Below are positions 49,246 to 60,339 of a stretch of 64,000 nt of DNA, one piece after another. A program made the position numbers and the translations under genes. How positions within the stretch are numbered: position 1 is the stretch's first letter; every line of letters starts with the position of its first letter. Location of the stretch: NCBI RefSeq assembly GCF_017592475.1, contig NZ_JAGFNP010000010.1, positions 62,001 through 126,000 of the forward strand, given 5' to 3'. Under the pieces are notes generated by a model. The model was given only the letters and a program-made list of their open reading frames with translations, had not been told where the DNA came from and ran no database searches. This DNA is from Glycomyces niveus (GTDB lineage: Bacteria > Actinomycetota > Actinomycetes > Mycobacteriales > Micromonosporaceae).

Positions 49246-51518
49246 GCCACCTCAACGTCGCGGTCGACACGGTCGGCGTCGCCGACGCGACCCCCGACGA
49301 GAAGCAGCCGTGGGCCGAACTGGGCCTCAAAGAGGACGAGTACCAGCGGATCCGCGAGATCCTGGGCCGCCGCCCCACCCAGTCCGAGCTCGCCATGTAC
49401 TCGATCATGTGGTCGGAGCACTGCTCGTACAAGTCGAGCAAGGTGCACCTGCGCCAGTTCGGGCAGAAGAACCCGAAGACCCCGCGCCTGCTCGCGGGCA
49501 TCGGGGAGAACGCCGGCGTCGTCGCGATCGACGAGAACCTGGCGGTGACCTTCAAGGTCGAGTCCCACAACCACCCGTCGTACGTCGAGCCCAAGCAGGG
49601 CGCGGCGACCGGCGTCGGCGGCATCATCCGCGACATCATCGCGATGGGCGCCCGCCCGATCGCGGTCATGGACTCGCTCCGCTTCGGCGCCATCGACCAC
49701 CCCGACACCGCCCGGGTCCTCCCGGGCGTGGTCGACGGCATCGGCCACTACGGCAACTGCGTGGGCCTGCCCAACATCGGCGGCGAGACCTACTTCGACC
49801 CGTGCTACCAGGGCAACCCGCTCGTCAACGCCCTCAGCGTCGGCGTCCTGCCGCGGTCGCGCCTCCAGTCGATGCAGGCCAGCGGCGTCGGCAACACCGT
49901 GATCCTCATGGGCGCCAAGACCGGCCGCGACGGCATCGGCGGCGTCTCCGTCCTCGCCTCCGCCACCTTCTCCGAGACCGGTGAAGGCGACGCGCGCCCG
50001 AGCGTGCAGGTCGGCGACCCGTTCACCGAGAAGCTGCTCATCGAGGTGTGCCTGGAGCTGTTCGACGCCGGGCTCGTCGTGGGCGTCCAGGACCTGGGCG
50101 GCGCGGGCCTGACCTGCGCCCTGAGCGAGACCGCGGCCGCCGGCGACGGCGGCATGCACGTCGACCTCGAGCTGGTCCCCTTGCGCGCCAAGGGCATGGA
50201 GCCGCAGGACATCCTCGCCTCGGAGTCGCAGGAGCGGATGCTCCTCATCGTCGACCCCGCCAAGGCGGAGGAAGTCCTCGCCCGCTCGCGCCGCTGGGGC
50301 CTGCTCGCCACCGAGATCGGCACCGTCACCGACACCGGCCGCCTGGTCATCGACTTCCACGGCCAGACCGTCGTCGACGTCCCGCCGAAGTCGCTCGCCG
50401 ACGAGGGCCCGGTCTACCACCGGCCGCTCGCCGAGCCGAACGACCTGCAGCTCATCGCGGTCGACCGCGCCGAGACGCTGCCGCGCCCGACCACGCCCGA
50501 GGAGATCCGCCAGACCGTCCTCGACATGGCCGCCAGCCCCAACCTGTGCGACAAGTCATGGATCACCGAGCAGTACGACTCGTCGGTCTTCGGCAACACC
50601 GTCCTCGGCACCCCGCACGACGCGGGCGTGGTCCGCCTGGACGAGCGCACCGGCGTGGGCATCGCGATCTCCCTGGACGGCAACGGCCGCTTCGCGCGGC
50701 TCGACCCGTACACGGGCGCGCAGCTGGCGCTCGCCGAGGCCTACCGGAACGTCGCCGTCACCGGCGCGACCCCGATCGCCGTCTCCGACTGCCTCAACTT
50801 CGGCTCGCCGGAGGACCCGCACGTCATGTGGCAGTTCGAGCGGGCCGTCACCGGCATCGCCGACGGCTGCCAGAAGCTCGGCATCCCGGTCACCGGCGGC
50901 AACGTCTCGTTCTACAACCAGACCGGCCGCGACGCGATCCACCCGACGCCCGTCATCGGCGTGCTCGGCCTGCTCGACGACGTGCACCGCCGCATCCCGC
51001 TCGGCCTGGGCAAGACCGGCGACACGATCGCGCTCATCGGCGAGACCCGCGAAGAGCTCTCCGGCTCGGAGTGGGCCTCGGTGAAGCACGGCCACCTCGG
51101 CGGCGTCCCGCCGGTCGTCGACCTCGACCACGAGATGAAGCTCGCCGAGCTCCTCTCGCGCCTGGCCGAGACCGAGCAGCTCGCCGCCGCGCACGACCTC
51201 TCCGAGGGCGGGCTCGCGCAGGCGCTCGTGGAGGCGATCTGCCACACCGGGCTCGGCGCGCAGATCCTCCTGCCGGAGGGCGCGGACCCGTTCACGTACC
51301 TGTTCTCGGAGTCGTCCGGGCGGGTGCTCGTGGTGATCCCGCGCGGCCAGGAGCTGGCCGTGCGCACCGCCTGCGAACAGCGGAACCTGCCGATCACGCC
51401 GCTGGGCGTGACCGACGCGAACACCGACGGCCTGCACCTGCGGGACCTGTTCGACATCAGCCTCGACGAGCTCGAAGCGTCCTGGAAGGGCCGCATCGGC
51501 GCCGTCCTCGGCGAGTAG
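49242..51518 (+). CDS. purL: Phosphoribosylformylglycinamidine synthase subunit PurL (small type)
   Basis: The 758-aa ATP-using synthetase subunit. SIMWSEHCSYKSSKVHLRQF (about 49-68), VKVESHNHPSYVEPKQGAAT (about 106-125) and DLGGAGLTCALSE (about 284-296) are diagnostic. The N-terminal and glutaminase domains of the large PurL are missing, as expected when PurS and PurQ are separate. A very strong terminator follows 8 bp after the stop. Confidence 0.96.
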   Translation: MSHLNVAVDTVGVADATPDEKQPWAELGLKEDEYQRIREILGRRPTQSELAMYSIMWSEHCSYKSSKVHLRQFGQKNPKTPRLLAGIGENAGVVAIDENLAVTFKVESHNHPSYVEPKQGAATGVGGIIRDIIAMGARPIAVMDSLRFGAIDHPDTARVLPGVVDGIGHYGNCVGLPNIGGETYFDPCYQGNPLVNALSVGVLPRSRLQSMQASGVGNTVILMGAKTGRDGIGGVSVLASATFSETGEGDARPSVQVGDPFTEKLLIEVCLELFDAGLVVGVQDLGGAGLTCALSETAAAGDGGMHVDLELVPLRAKGMEPQDILASESQERMLLIVDPAKAEEVLARSRRWGLLATEIGTVTDTGRLVIDFHGQTVVDVPPKSLADEGPVYHRPLAEPNDLQLIAVDRAETLPRPTTPEEIRQTVLDMAASPNLCDKSWITEQYDSSVFGNTVLGTPHDAGVVRLDERTGVGIAISLDGNGRFARLDPYTGAQLALAEAYRNVAVTGATPIAVSDCLNFGSPEDPHVMWQFERAVTGIADGCQKLGIPVTGGNVSFYNQTGRDAIHPTPVIGVLGLLDDVHRRIPLGLGKTGDTIALIGETREELSGSEWASVKHGHLGGVPPVVDLDHEMKLAELLSRLAETEQLAAAHDLSEGGLAQALVEAICHTGLGAQILLPEGADPFTYLFSESSGRVLVVIPRGQELAVRTACEQRNLPITPLGVTDANTDGLHLRDLFDISLDELEASWKGRIGAVLGE

Positions 51519-51525
51519 GACACCA

Positions 51526-51577
51526 GCGAACCGCCCCGGGGCTCTCGGCCCCGGGGCGGTTCGCTGTATATATATGG
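51526..51577. terminator. Strong terminator after purL
   Basis: A perfect 18-bp stem (51526-51543 with 51549-51566, 5-base loop) is followed by GTATATATATGG. It also faces the converging SCP-like gene. Confidence 0.9.
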
Positions 51578-51580
51578 CGC

Positions 51581-51943
51581 CTATCCGTCGAGGAGTTCGC
51601 CGGTGGGGGCCGCGAGCGGCAGCAGGTCGCCGAGGTCGGCGCGCTGGCCTGAGGCCGAGACCTTGCCGGAGGCGACCGCCTCCTGCCACCCGGTGCGGCC
51701 GGTGGCGAGGAGGAGGAACACGAGGGGTTGACATTCCACGACGTTCGGCGGCGTGCCGCGGCGGTGCCGGGGGCCCTCGACGCACTGCACCGCGCCGTAC
51801 GGCGGGACCCGCACTTCCACGGAATGACCTGGGGCTTTGGCGGCCAGCGCCTGCAGCAGCTCCCTGACGGCGCCCTTGAGCGTCTCGCGGTCGGGCGCTT
51901 CGTCGTTGTCGATCGCGGCCATGGCATCGACCACAGCGTCCAC
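51581..51943 (-). CDS. Sterol-carrier-like family protein
   Basis: A 120-aa protein, with VEVRVPPYGAVQCVEGPRHRRGTPPNVVEC in its core. The pattern resembles the small SCP/MDMPI-C-like proteins often placed between purL and purF in streptomycetes. Function unknown. GTG 51943 is fixed by GGAGGT 6 bp upstream; a longer open frame to 52477 has no such signal. It converges on purL and shares its terminator. Confidence 0.75.
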   Translation of the reverse strand: MDAVVDAMAAIDNDEAPDRETLKGAVRELLQALAAKAPGHSVEVRVPPYGAVQCVEGPRHRRGTPPNVVECQPLVFLLLATGRTGWQEAVASGKVSASGQRADLGDLLPLAAPTGELLDG

Positions 51944-51949
51944 GGGGAG

Positions 51950-51955
51950 ACCTCC
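51950..51955 (-). promoter_or_regulatory. Ribosome binding site of the SCP-like gene
   Basis: GGAGGT on the minus strand, 6 bp before GTG 51943; it decides the start. Confidence 0.75.
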
Positions 51956-52202
51956 GAACCACGTTAGACTGCCCGTTACGGCATGTCGCCGAACGGGCGT
52001 GCTTTGTATATCGTGCCGTTGGTGAACAGCACTCGACTTGCGAGTGTCGAATGAACGCCGCCGTGCCTGCACCCCGGTCCCGTGACCGAAATGAGACCAG
52101 GCATAGTGGCGACGACGGCCCGCTTCCGTGGGTTCGTCGTGCCTGCCCGTGGCAGATCGCCGCGAGTGGCGCTGGATGGCACATGCCCAGGAGGGGATGT
52201 AG

Positions 52203-54194
52203 ATGACCGTAGCGGCCGAACCGAGCGGGACCCAGACTAACGTCCCGCGGTCCCGGCGCGGAAGACGGGGTGGCCTGCGCGCGCGCCTGGCCGGCCTCGC
52301 CGCGGCGGGCGGTGTGCTCCTCGGCATCCTGGCGTTCCCGCAGGCGGCGGCCGCGCAGGACGTCGCCGGGTGGTTCAACGGGGCGTTCAACCCGAACCCC
52401 GTCTCGATCGGCGGCCAGGCCACGGTCGTCTCCTTCACGGTCATGAACAACAACCCGGTGCAGCCCAAGGACATCACCCTGAAGGCGAGCCTCGACGGGC
52501 TGAACGACTACGTCTCCGCGGTCGACAACGACGGCGGCGGGGGCTACTGCACCCGCGAGGACGGCGACAAGGTCAAGTGCGCGGCGGTCGAGCCGGGCGG
52601 GCAGCGGACCGTCACGTTCTCGGTCGTCACCGCGACCGAGTCGGACCTGCCGAGCGGCGAGCAGGCCTCGGGGAACTTCACGGTCGACTTCGAGGGGCAG
52701 ACCCAGTCGAGCGGCCTCAGCATCGTCGGCACCGCCACGGTCGCCAACGTCTCGTCGATCAAGGGCGAGGTCACCTCGAACGCCGAACCGGTGCCGGACG
52801 CCGAGCTCGAGCTCACCGACGGTGAGGGCGAGACGCACGAGACCACCACCGACGACGAGGGCATGTACGAGTTCACCGGCGACTCGTCGAACCCGATCGC
52901 GCCCGGCGAGATGACGCTGAAGATCACCGCGGAGGGGTTCGAGGACAAGGAGGAAGACCTCACCGTCCGCGAAGGCAACAACGAATTCACGCTGAACATC
53001 ACGCTCTCCGCGACGGCGGAGGAGACCACGGCCGCCGCTGAGTCGCCGGCCCCGGAGACGACCGAAGCGTCGCCGCCGCCCGCCGACGACGGCGAGGGCG
53101 GCATGTCCGGGACCCTCATCTTCCTCATCATCATCGGCGCGCTCCTGGTCGTCGGCGGCATCGTCGGCATCTTCTTCCTGCTGCGCGGCGGCAAGGACGA
53201 CAAGGACGACGACGGGGAGAGCTTCGCGCCCGACACTCCGCCGGACCACACGCCGACCGCGGCCCAGGTCGGGACGCCCGGCGTGTACCAGGCCGGACCC
53301 GCGCCCGGTTCGGACGCGCCGACGATGATCCACCCCGGCGGCCTCGTCGACGGGGCGGGCGCCGCCCCGACCCAGTTCGGCCCCGCGTACGGCGGCGGCT
53401 CGGACTCGACGCAGGTCATGCCGCAGGGCGGCTTCGGCGCTGCGCCGGGCATGCCGGGTGGCCAGGTCGGCCCCGACGGGACGACGATCCTCCCGGTCGT
53501 CAAGACGCCGGGCGGGCCCGGCGCCTCCGACGCGACGCAGATCATGCCGCAGGCCAACCTGTCGCAGCCGCCGGCGGCCCCGCCCAGCCCGTACGGCGAC
53601 GCGCGCCACTCGGCCCCGCCGAGCGCCTTCGCCGACCCGGGCGCGACCCGGCCGCACCCGGGGCCGTCGCCGGCCGGCTCGCCGAGCCCGTACGGCGACC
53701 TGGGTTCGACCCGCCCGCACCCGGCGCCCACGCCGCCGCCCGCGACCGGTTCGATGTTCGACCCGCAGCAGCCGGGCAGCGCGCCCCGCGACTCGGGTTA
53801 CGGCGCGCCGAGCGCTCCGCAGGACTCCGGTTACGGCGCGCCGAGCGCGCCGCGCGACCAGAGCTACGGTCCGCAGGGTTCGCCGAGCGCGCCCCAGTAC
53901 GGGCCGGGCTCGCAGGCCTACGGCGCCCAGGGCGGCCAGCAGGGCTACGGCGCGCCGAGCGCGCCGCGCAGCGACTCGTACTCGAGTGCTCCGCGCCGCG
54001 ACCCGTATGCGCCGCAAGAACAGCCGCCCGCAGGCGACTTCGGGGCGACCCGGCCGATGCCGCAGTACGGGGACCAGCCCCAGCCGCCGGCCGCGCCGTA
54101 TGGCGGCGAGCCGAACCGCGAGGGCGACGACCAGGACCAGCGCGGCGAGCGCCGAAACTGGGGCGAGTGGGACGACCGCCCCCGCTCCTGGTAG
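52203..54194 (+). CDS. Surface protein with Ig-like/carboxypeptidase-regulatory domains and repetitive cytoplasmic tail
   Basis: The 663-aa protein has a signal-like segment (LAGLAAAGGVLLGILAFPQA, about 29-48) and a beta-rich domain (about 55-175, two Cys). A CarboxypepD_reg-like domain is at about 180-270 (DEGMYEFTGDSSNPIAPGEM). One TM segment lies at about 303-326. A 335-residue Pro/Gly/Ala-rich tail carries repeated DSTQVMP, DATQIMP, GATRPHP, GSTRPHP, GATRPMP and YGAPSAP units. GGAGGGGA precedes the ATG. No known function; it interrupts the pur cluster. Confidence 0.7.
   Translation: MTVAAEPSGTQTNVPRSRRGRRGGLRARLAGLAAAGGVLLGILAFPQAAAAQDVAGWFNGAFNPNPVSIGGQATVVSFTVMNNNPVQPKDITLKASLDGLNDYVSAVDNDGGGGYCTREDGDKVKCAAVEPGGQRTVTFSVVTATESDLPSGEQASGNFTVDFEGQTQSSGLSIVGTATVANVSSIKGEVTSNAEPVPDAELELTDGEGETHETTTDDEGMYEFTGDSSNPIAPGEMTLKITAEGFEDKEEDLTVREGNNEFTLNITLSATAEETTAAAESPAPETTEASPPPADDGEGGMSGTLIFLIIIGALLVVGGIVGIFFLLRGGKDDKDDDGESFAPDTPPDHTPTAAQVGTPGVYQAGPAPGSDAPTMIHPGGLVDGAGAAPTQFGPAYGGGSDSTQVMPQGGFGAAPGMPGGQVGPDGTTILPVVKTPGGPGASDATQIMPQANLSQPPAAPPSPYGDARHSAPPSAFADPGATRPHPGPSPAGSPSPYGDLGSTRPHPAPTPPPATGSMFDPQQPGSAPRDSGYGAPSAPQDSGYGAPSAPRDQSYGPQGSPSAPQYGPGSQAYGAQGGQQGYGAPSAPRSDSYSSAPRRDPYAPQEQPPAGDFGATRPMPQYGDQPQPPAAPYGGEPNREGDDQDQRGERRNWGEWDDRPRSW
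53401..54060 (+). repeat. Degenerate repeats [DG][AS]T[QR]xxP and GYGAPSAP in the surface-protein tail
   Basis: Five heptads (DSTQVMP, DATQIMP, GATRPHP, GSTRPHP, GATRPMP) are spread over about 220 residues. Three to four GYGAPSAP-type octads cluster between 53800 and 53970. The threonines are at equal positions in the heptads. Confidence 0.75.
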
Positions 54195-54718
54195 CAGCCG
54201 CAGGGACTACTGAAACGCCGTGCCGGGCATTGCCCGGCACGGCGTTTCCCTTCGAGGGGTGGTCTGGCGGCTGGTCCAAGAGTCGCATCGGGGTACGACA
54301 TTCCAGTGTTCGAAGATCGGCGGCGGGCGGAGTCGGCGGTTCGCGGGCACGCCGCATCTCTAGGCCGCGGGTTCCGAAGCGCCCCCGATACCGAGGGTGG
54401 CAGGCGGGTGCGACGTCGAGGTGTTCGAAACGGCGGCGGGGCGGCTTCCGGCGGACCGAGGCGGGAACCGCTGCCTGGCGTGATCGCTTTCACGGACGGG
54501 TGAATCCGGCCCCCGTAGGCCGGTATGCGGTGAGTTTCACCTCTTCAGCGAGGGGTCCGGCCCACAACGGCCGTTGTTGGACGGTGGCGACTTCCCGCAG
54601 GTCCGATAGACTGTGAATGGCGGTTCCGCCAGATGGTCGAAGCTCGCGTGCAGCATCGTTGGATGCCGCGACGCGGCTCGTGAGCCATCGACTCAGCCCA
54701 GCAAACTGAGGAGTTGCA
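54195..54718. other. Intergenic stretch with terminator and direct repeat, no gene seen
   Basis: About 520 bp. A terminator lies at 54213-54247. Two similar segments containing GTGTTCGAA and CGGCGGCGGGCGG-like runs occur near 54300-54335 and 54418-54445. TAGACT (54607-54612) is a possible purF -10. GAGGAG at 54708-54713 is the purF ribosome site. Confidence 0.5.
54213..54247. terminator. Terminator after the surface-protein gene
   Basis: AAACGCCGTGCCGGGC and GCCCGGCACGGCGTTT form a perfect 16-bp stem with a 3-base loop, 18 bp after the stop. Confidence 0.85.
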
Positions 54719-56229
54719 GTGGCCCGAGGTGACGGTCGACTCACCACGGAACTCGATCCCGACAGTCCCGGCCCCCGCGACGCCTGCGGCGTCGTCGGCA
54801 TCTGGGCCCCCGGGGAAGAGGTCTCGAAACTCACTTACTTCGGGCTCTACGCGCTGCAGCACCGCGGCCAGGAAGCCGCGGGCATCGCCGTCTCGGACGG
54901 CGCGCGCACCGTCGTCTACAAGGACCTCGGCCTCGTCGCCCAGGTCTTCGACGAGTCCACCCTCGCGCCCCTCCAGGGCCACCTGGCCATCGGCCACGCC
55001 CGCTACTCCACCACCGGCGCCTCCACCTGGGAGAACGCTCAGCCGACCATCCGGTCGACCTCGACGGGCACCGCGATCGCCTTGGCGCACAACGGCAATC
55101 TGGTGAACACCGCCGATCTCGTCAAGGAGGTCGACCGCCTCGGCATCGACATGGGCGGCACCACCTCCGACACGCACCTCATCACCGCGCTCCTGGCCGC
55201 GCATCCGGACGAGTCCGTCGAGGCCGCCGCCGAGCGCGTGCTCCCGCAGCTGCGCGGTGCCTTCTGCCTCGTCTTCATGGACGAGAACACGCTGTACGCC
55301 GCCCGCGACCCGCAGGGCGTGCACCCGCTCGTCCTCGGCCGCCTCGCCTCCGGCTGGGCCGTCGCCTCCGAGACCGCCGCGCTCGACACGATCGGCGCGC
55401 ACTTCGTGCGCGAGGTCGAGCCGGGCGAGCTGCTCACCATCGACGAGCACGGCCTGCGCTCGACCCGCTTCGCGAACCCCGAGCCCAAGGGCTGCCTGTT
55501 CGAGTACGTCTACCTCGCCCGCCCCGACACGAAGCTGGCCGGACGCAACGTCTACGCCACCCGCGTCGAGGTCGGCCGCACCCTCGCCCGCGAGTACCCG
55601 GCCGACGCCGACCTCGTCATCGGCGTCCCCGAGTCCGGCATCCCGGCCGCGATCGGATTCGCCGAGGAGTCCGGGATCCCCTACGGCCAGGGGTTCACCA
55701 AGAACCAGTACGTGGGCCGGACCTTCATCCAGCCCTCGCAGTCGCTGCGCCAGCTGGGCATCCGCCTGAAACTCAACCCGCTCGTCGACCAGATCAAGGG
55801 CAAGCGCCTCGTGATCGTCGACGACACGATCGTGCGCGGCAACACCCAGCGCGCCCTCGTCCGGATGCTCCGCGAAGCGGGCGCGGTCGAGGTCCACATC
55901 CGCATCTCCGCGCCGCCGGTTAAGTGGCCGTGCTTCTACGGCATCGACTTCGCCACCCGCGCCGAGCTCATCGCCGGATCGCTCGACACCGACGGCATCC
56001 GCGCCCAGATCGGCGCGGACTCCCTCGGCTACGTCTCGATGGAAGGCCTCGTGCGCGCCACCGAGCAGCCCGCGTCCCGGCTCTGCATGGCCTGCTTCGA
56101 CGGCCAGTACCCCATCGAACTGCCCGCTTCCGATCTGATCGGCAAGCACCTCATGGAAGCGCCCCAGGCATCGAAGCCCGGCGTCCGATCGACCGAAGCG
56201 AGCACGCAAGTGCGGGAAGGGACCACAGC

Positions 56230-56233
<4 letters not shown>
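54719..56233 (+). CDS. purF: Amidophosphoribosyltransferase
   Basis: The first committed enzyme of purine synthesis (504 aa), transferring glutamine nitrogen to PRPP. A propeptide of about 22 residues precedes the nucleophile Cys23 (RDACGVVGIW). The PRPP loop is RLVIVDDTIVRGNT (about 361-374). Four Cys in the C-terminal half (CLFEYVY, CFYGIDF, CMACFDG) suit the Bacillus-type Fe-S enzyme. GTG 54719 with GAGGAG upstream. Its stop overlaps purM (GTGA). Confidence 0.96.
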
Positions 56234-57309
<1,076 letters not shown>

Positions 57310-58582
57310 GGATCCCCGGGTCCTCGGACCCGGCCTCCCGCCCGTCCAGGCCGGCGGCCTCCGCCTCGGCCGCTTCGAGCGCGTCCCGGTGCTGCTTCGC
57401 CTTCGTGCTGAGCCACAGCCAGATCAGGCCGAGCGTGGGCAGCACCGCGGCGGCGATGAGCGCCGGCACCAGGTGCAGGGTCGGCGTGAGCATGACGCCG
57501 AGGATGAGCAGCACCGAGATCAGGATCGTGCGCCGCGTCGCGGGGTCGAACACCGAGAGTGGGCCGAGCGGGATCGTGTGCCACGGCACGCGCTTGGCCA
57601 TGCGGATGATGATGAGGCCCAGCAGGAACCCGGCCGGCTCGTCGGAGAGCCAGTGCTGGCCGAGGAACACCTGCGAGCAGAACACGATCACCGGCGGGGC
57701 GATGAGCAGCGTCCAGCGCGCCCACGCGGGGATCACGTGGCCGATGAGCATCACGATGAGGCCGAACAGCAGGATCGAGTTCACGGCGTGCCCGGAGGGG
57801 AACGCCGTGGCGTCGACGATGTTGGGGCCGCCGCCCTCGGGGTGGTACGTGAAGAGCAGCGGCCCTTCCGGGGAGACCTTGAACAGCGCGAACGGGTGCT
57901 GCGAGAGCGGGCGGCCGAGCAGGTGCTTCATGCCGAGGATGCTCGCGAGCGTGATGAACGAGATGACGTACATCAGCAGCGGCCGGATCGACCGCGAGCG
58001 GAGCGCGCACCAGATCGCGATGAGCAGCGTGACCGTCGCGACCGTGCGGGCCTGGCCGAACTCGGCCCCGCCCTTCGCGATGTTCGCCAGCCACTCCACG
58101 TCGTTCGCGTCCACGGCCCACAGGCGCACCTCGATGTCGAGGCGCACGAGCCACGACGGGTAGCTCACGAAGAACGCGAGGGCGAGGAACCCGAGGAACA
58201 TGAAGAGGTCGGGCCACCAGCTCTTGGGGCGCTTCCCGTACGGTTCCCAGTCGAACCAGCCCACGGGGATGTAGCGGCGCAGCGGCGTGATGATCTGACC
58301 GACGAACGCGTCGTCACGGACAGTCACACCTCGGTCCGTGATCCCCGCGCTCCTGCGCGCGGTCGTCGACCGGTTCGATTCAGAAGGCATAGATGGATGT
58401 TCGCCTGCGAAAGTGAATTTTGATGCCGCCACACCCGAACTGGACCGAATTTGTTATCAGGTCGGTATATATGGTGTGGTTTGGGACGCAGCAGGATTGA
58501 GCTGCGCCGATACTCCGCGATACCGGTCACGTTCCACCGAAACCCCGGCGTTACTCCGAATGTGACCGGCATCGCCTGCGGC

Positions 58583-59734
58583 TCAGGCGGGAACGGGCTG
58601 CGTGTCGGAGGCGCCGATCACCGGGTAGTCGGTGTAGCCTGCCGCGCCGCCGCCGTAAAGCGGCAGGTCGGTGCGGAGTGGATTGAGGGGCGCGCCGGTG
58701 CGCAGCCGCTCGGGCAGGTCGGGGTTGGCGATGAACGGGCGGCCGATCGCGACCAGGTCAGCGCCCGCGTCGAGGATGCGCGCGGCGGCGGCGACCCCGC
58801 CGTCGGCGGGGATCGGATCCGCTTCGGGCGCCTCGGGATTCGAGGGGTTCGCGATGAGCACGCCGTCCCAGCGCCGCCGCAGTTCAGCGAAGAGCGGCGT
58901 GGGGGAGGCGTAGGCGAGGTGCAGGTAGGCGAGGCCGAGCGGCGCGAGCGCGTCGAGCAGGGCCGGGAACAGCTCGTCGGCCTCGTCGACCTCGATCCCG
59001 TTGTGCGGGTTGCCGGGTGAGATCCGCAGGCCGGTGCGCTCGGGGCCGACCTCGGCGGCGACGGCCCGTACTACCTCGACGACGAACTTGATGCGCCCGG
59101 CGACCGAACCGCCGTACTCGTCCGTGCGGTGGTTGGTGCTGGTGGCGAGGAACTGGTTGAGCAGGTAGCCGTTGGCGGCGTGCACTTCGACGCCGTCGGC
59201 GCCGGCCCGGACGGCGTTGCGGGCGGCGGCGATGAAGTCCTCGCGGGTGTCCTGCAGGTCGGCAGTGGTCATCTCGCGCGGGACCGGCGGCGTGCCGTGC
59301 CCGTTCGGAGTGTGGATGTAGCCGGGGAGCCGGATCGCGGAGGGTGCCAAGGGGACCAGGCCGCTGGTGTCGGGGTGGCCGATGCGGCCGCCGTGCTCGA
59401 CCTGGAGGAAGATCCGGCCACCTGCCGAGTGCACGGCGTCGGTGACCGTCCTCCAACCATCCACTTGGGACTCGGTGAAGAGGCCGGGGATGTCCGGGTA
59501 GGTGTAGCCGACCTGGCTGGGGGAGCTGGCTTCGGCGACGATGAGGCCGGCGGAGGCGCGCTGGGCGTAGTACTCGGCCATGAGCGGCGTGGGCACGCCG
59601 CCGGCGGCCGCGCGGTTGCGGCTCATGGGGGGCATGACCAAGCGGTTCGGCAGGTCGAGTGAACCCAGCCGGGCGGGTTCGAAGAGGCGCTGAACAGGGT
59701 TTTCGGACGCGGCGGTCGCGGTTTCGTTCGTCAT
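58583..59734 (-). CDS. NADH:flavin oxidoreductase, old yellow enzyme family
   Basis: A 383-aa FMN-dependent ene-reductase. LFEPARLGSLDLPNRLVMPP at the start, QVEHGGRIGHP (about 112-122), DGVEVHAANGYLLNQFLATSTN (split about 181-202) with the HxxN FMN/substrate pair, and DLVAIGRPFIANPDLPER near the end. It is a classical OYE. ATG 59734 is six bases after TACGGT. Divergent from a MerR regulator with a shared palindromic operator. Confidence 0.92.
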   Translation of the reverse strand: MTNETATAASENPVQRLFEPARLGSLDLPNRLVMPPMSRNRAAAGGVPTPLMAEYYAQRASAGLIVAEASSPSQVGYTYPDIPGLFTESQVDGWRTVTDAVHSAGGRIFLQVEHGGRIGHPDTSGLVPLAPSAIRLPGYIHTPNGHGTPPVPREMTTADLQDTREDFIAAARNAVRAGADGVEVHAANGYLLNQFLATSTNHRTDEYGGSVAGRIKFVVEVVRAVAAEVGPERTGLRISPGNPHNGIEVDEADELFPALLDALAPLGLAYLHLAYASPTPLFAELRRRWDGVLIANPSNPEAPEADPIPADGGVAAAARILDAGADLVAIGRPFIANPDLPERLRTGAPLNPLRTDLPLYGGGAAGYTDYPVIGASDTQPVPA

Positions 59735-59740
59735 GCCGGT

Positions 59741-59772
59741 ACCGTAGAACCTGACACCAATGTCAGGTTCAA
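59741..59772 (-). promoter_or_regulatory. MerR-type promoter and operator of the OYE gene
   Basis: The perfect palindrome GAACCTGACA-CCAA-TGTCAGGTTC (59747-59770) lies between TTGAAC (59772-59767) and TACGGT (59746-59741) on the minus strand. The 20-bp spacer is overlong, as MerR activators need. ATG follows six bases after the -10. Confidence 0.8.
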
Positions 59773-59790
59773 GGGAATGTGAGGCACGCC

Positions 59791-60153
59791 ATGCGAATCG
59801 GTGAACTCGCCCGCAGGACGGGCGTGAGCGTGCGGTCCCTGCGCTACTACGAGCAGCAGGGGCTCCTGCACTCCGACCGTACCCCGGGCGGCCACCGCGA
59901 GTACCCCGAGCGTGCGGTCGACCGGGTGATCCGGATCCAGGTGCTCTACGCGGCCGGGCTCAACAGCCGCACCATCGACGGGATCCTTCCGTGCATCCAC
60001 GACGCCGACGGCGGCCCGAACGAGTCCACCACCGAGACCCTGGCCGCCGAACTCCGCATCGAACGGGAGCGCATCGACCGCAAGATCGAAGACCTCCTGC
60101 GCAGCCGCGAAATCCTCGACGAGGTCATCGCCACAGCCGCTCTCCCCGCCTGA
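59791..60153 (+). CDS. MerR family transcriptional regulator
   Basis: A 120-aa MerR protein. MRIGELARRTGVSVRSLRYY (1-20) with EQQGLL, then REYPERAVDRVIRIQVLYAAGL, is the winged HTH. A coiled-coil dimer helix (about 75-105) follows. No metal-binding Cys cluster, so the signal may be an organic or redox compound. ATG 59791 has GAGG 6 bp upstream; GTG 59779 would add four residues. It should regulate the divergent OYE gene. Confidence 0.9.
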   Translation: MRIGELARRTGVSVRSLRYYEQQGLLHSDRTPGGHREYPERAVDRVIRIQVLYAAGLNSRTIDGILPCIHDADGGPNESTTETLAAELRIERERIDRKIEDLLRSREILDEVIATAALPA

Positions 60154-60339
60154 GTCGGCACACGTTTCGCAGGTCAGAGACGTATGTCAGACCCGTGTGG
60201 GAGAGAGTCCTTTTCATCGGTAGTGGTGAAGGTGGGAACGGGAGGGTACCCGGGACCGCCCGTATGCCTTCCCGGCCCGCCTCGGGCCGGTGCCGCCCGC
60301 GCCGTCCTCGATCGGCTCTCGCGACCGCGAGAGCAGGGC

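Noticed and set aside
54195..54718. Small genes in the purF upstream gap
   Set aside because: The open frames show no family motif, no ribosome site, and ordinary GC-rich noise.
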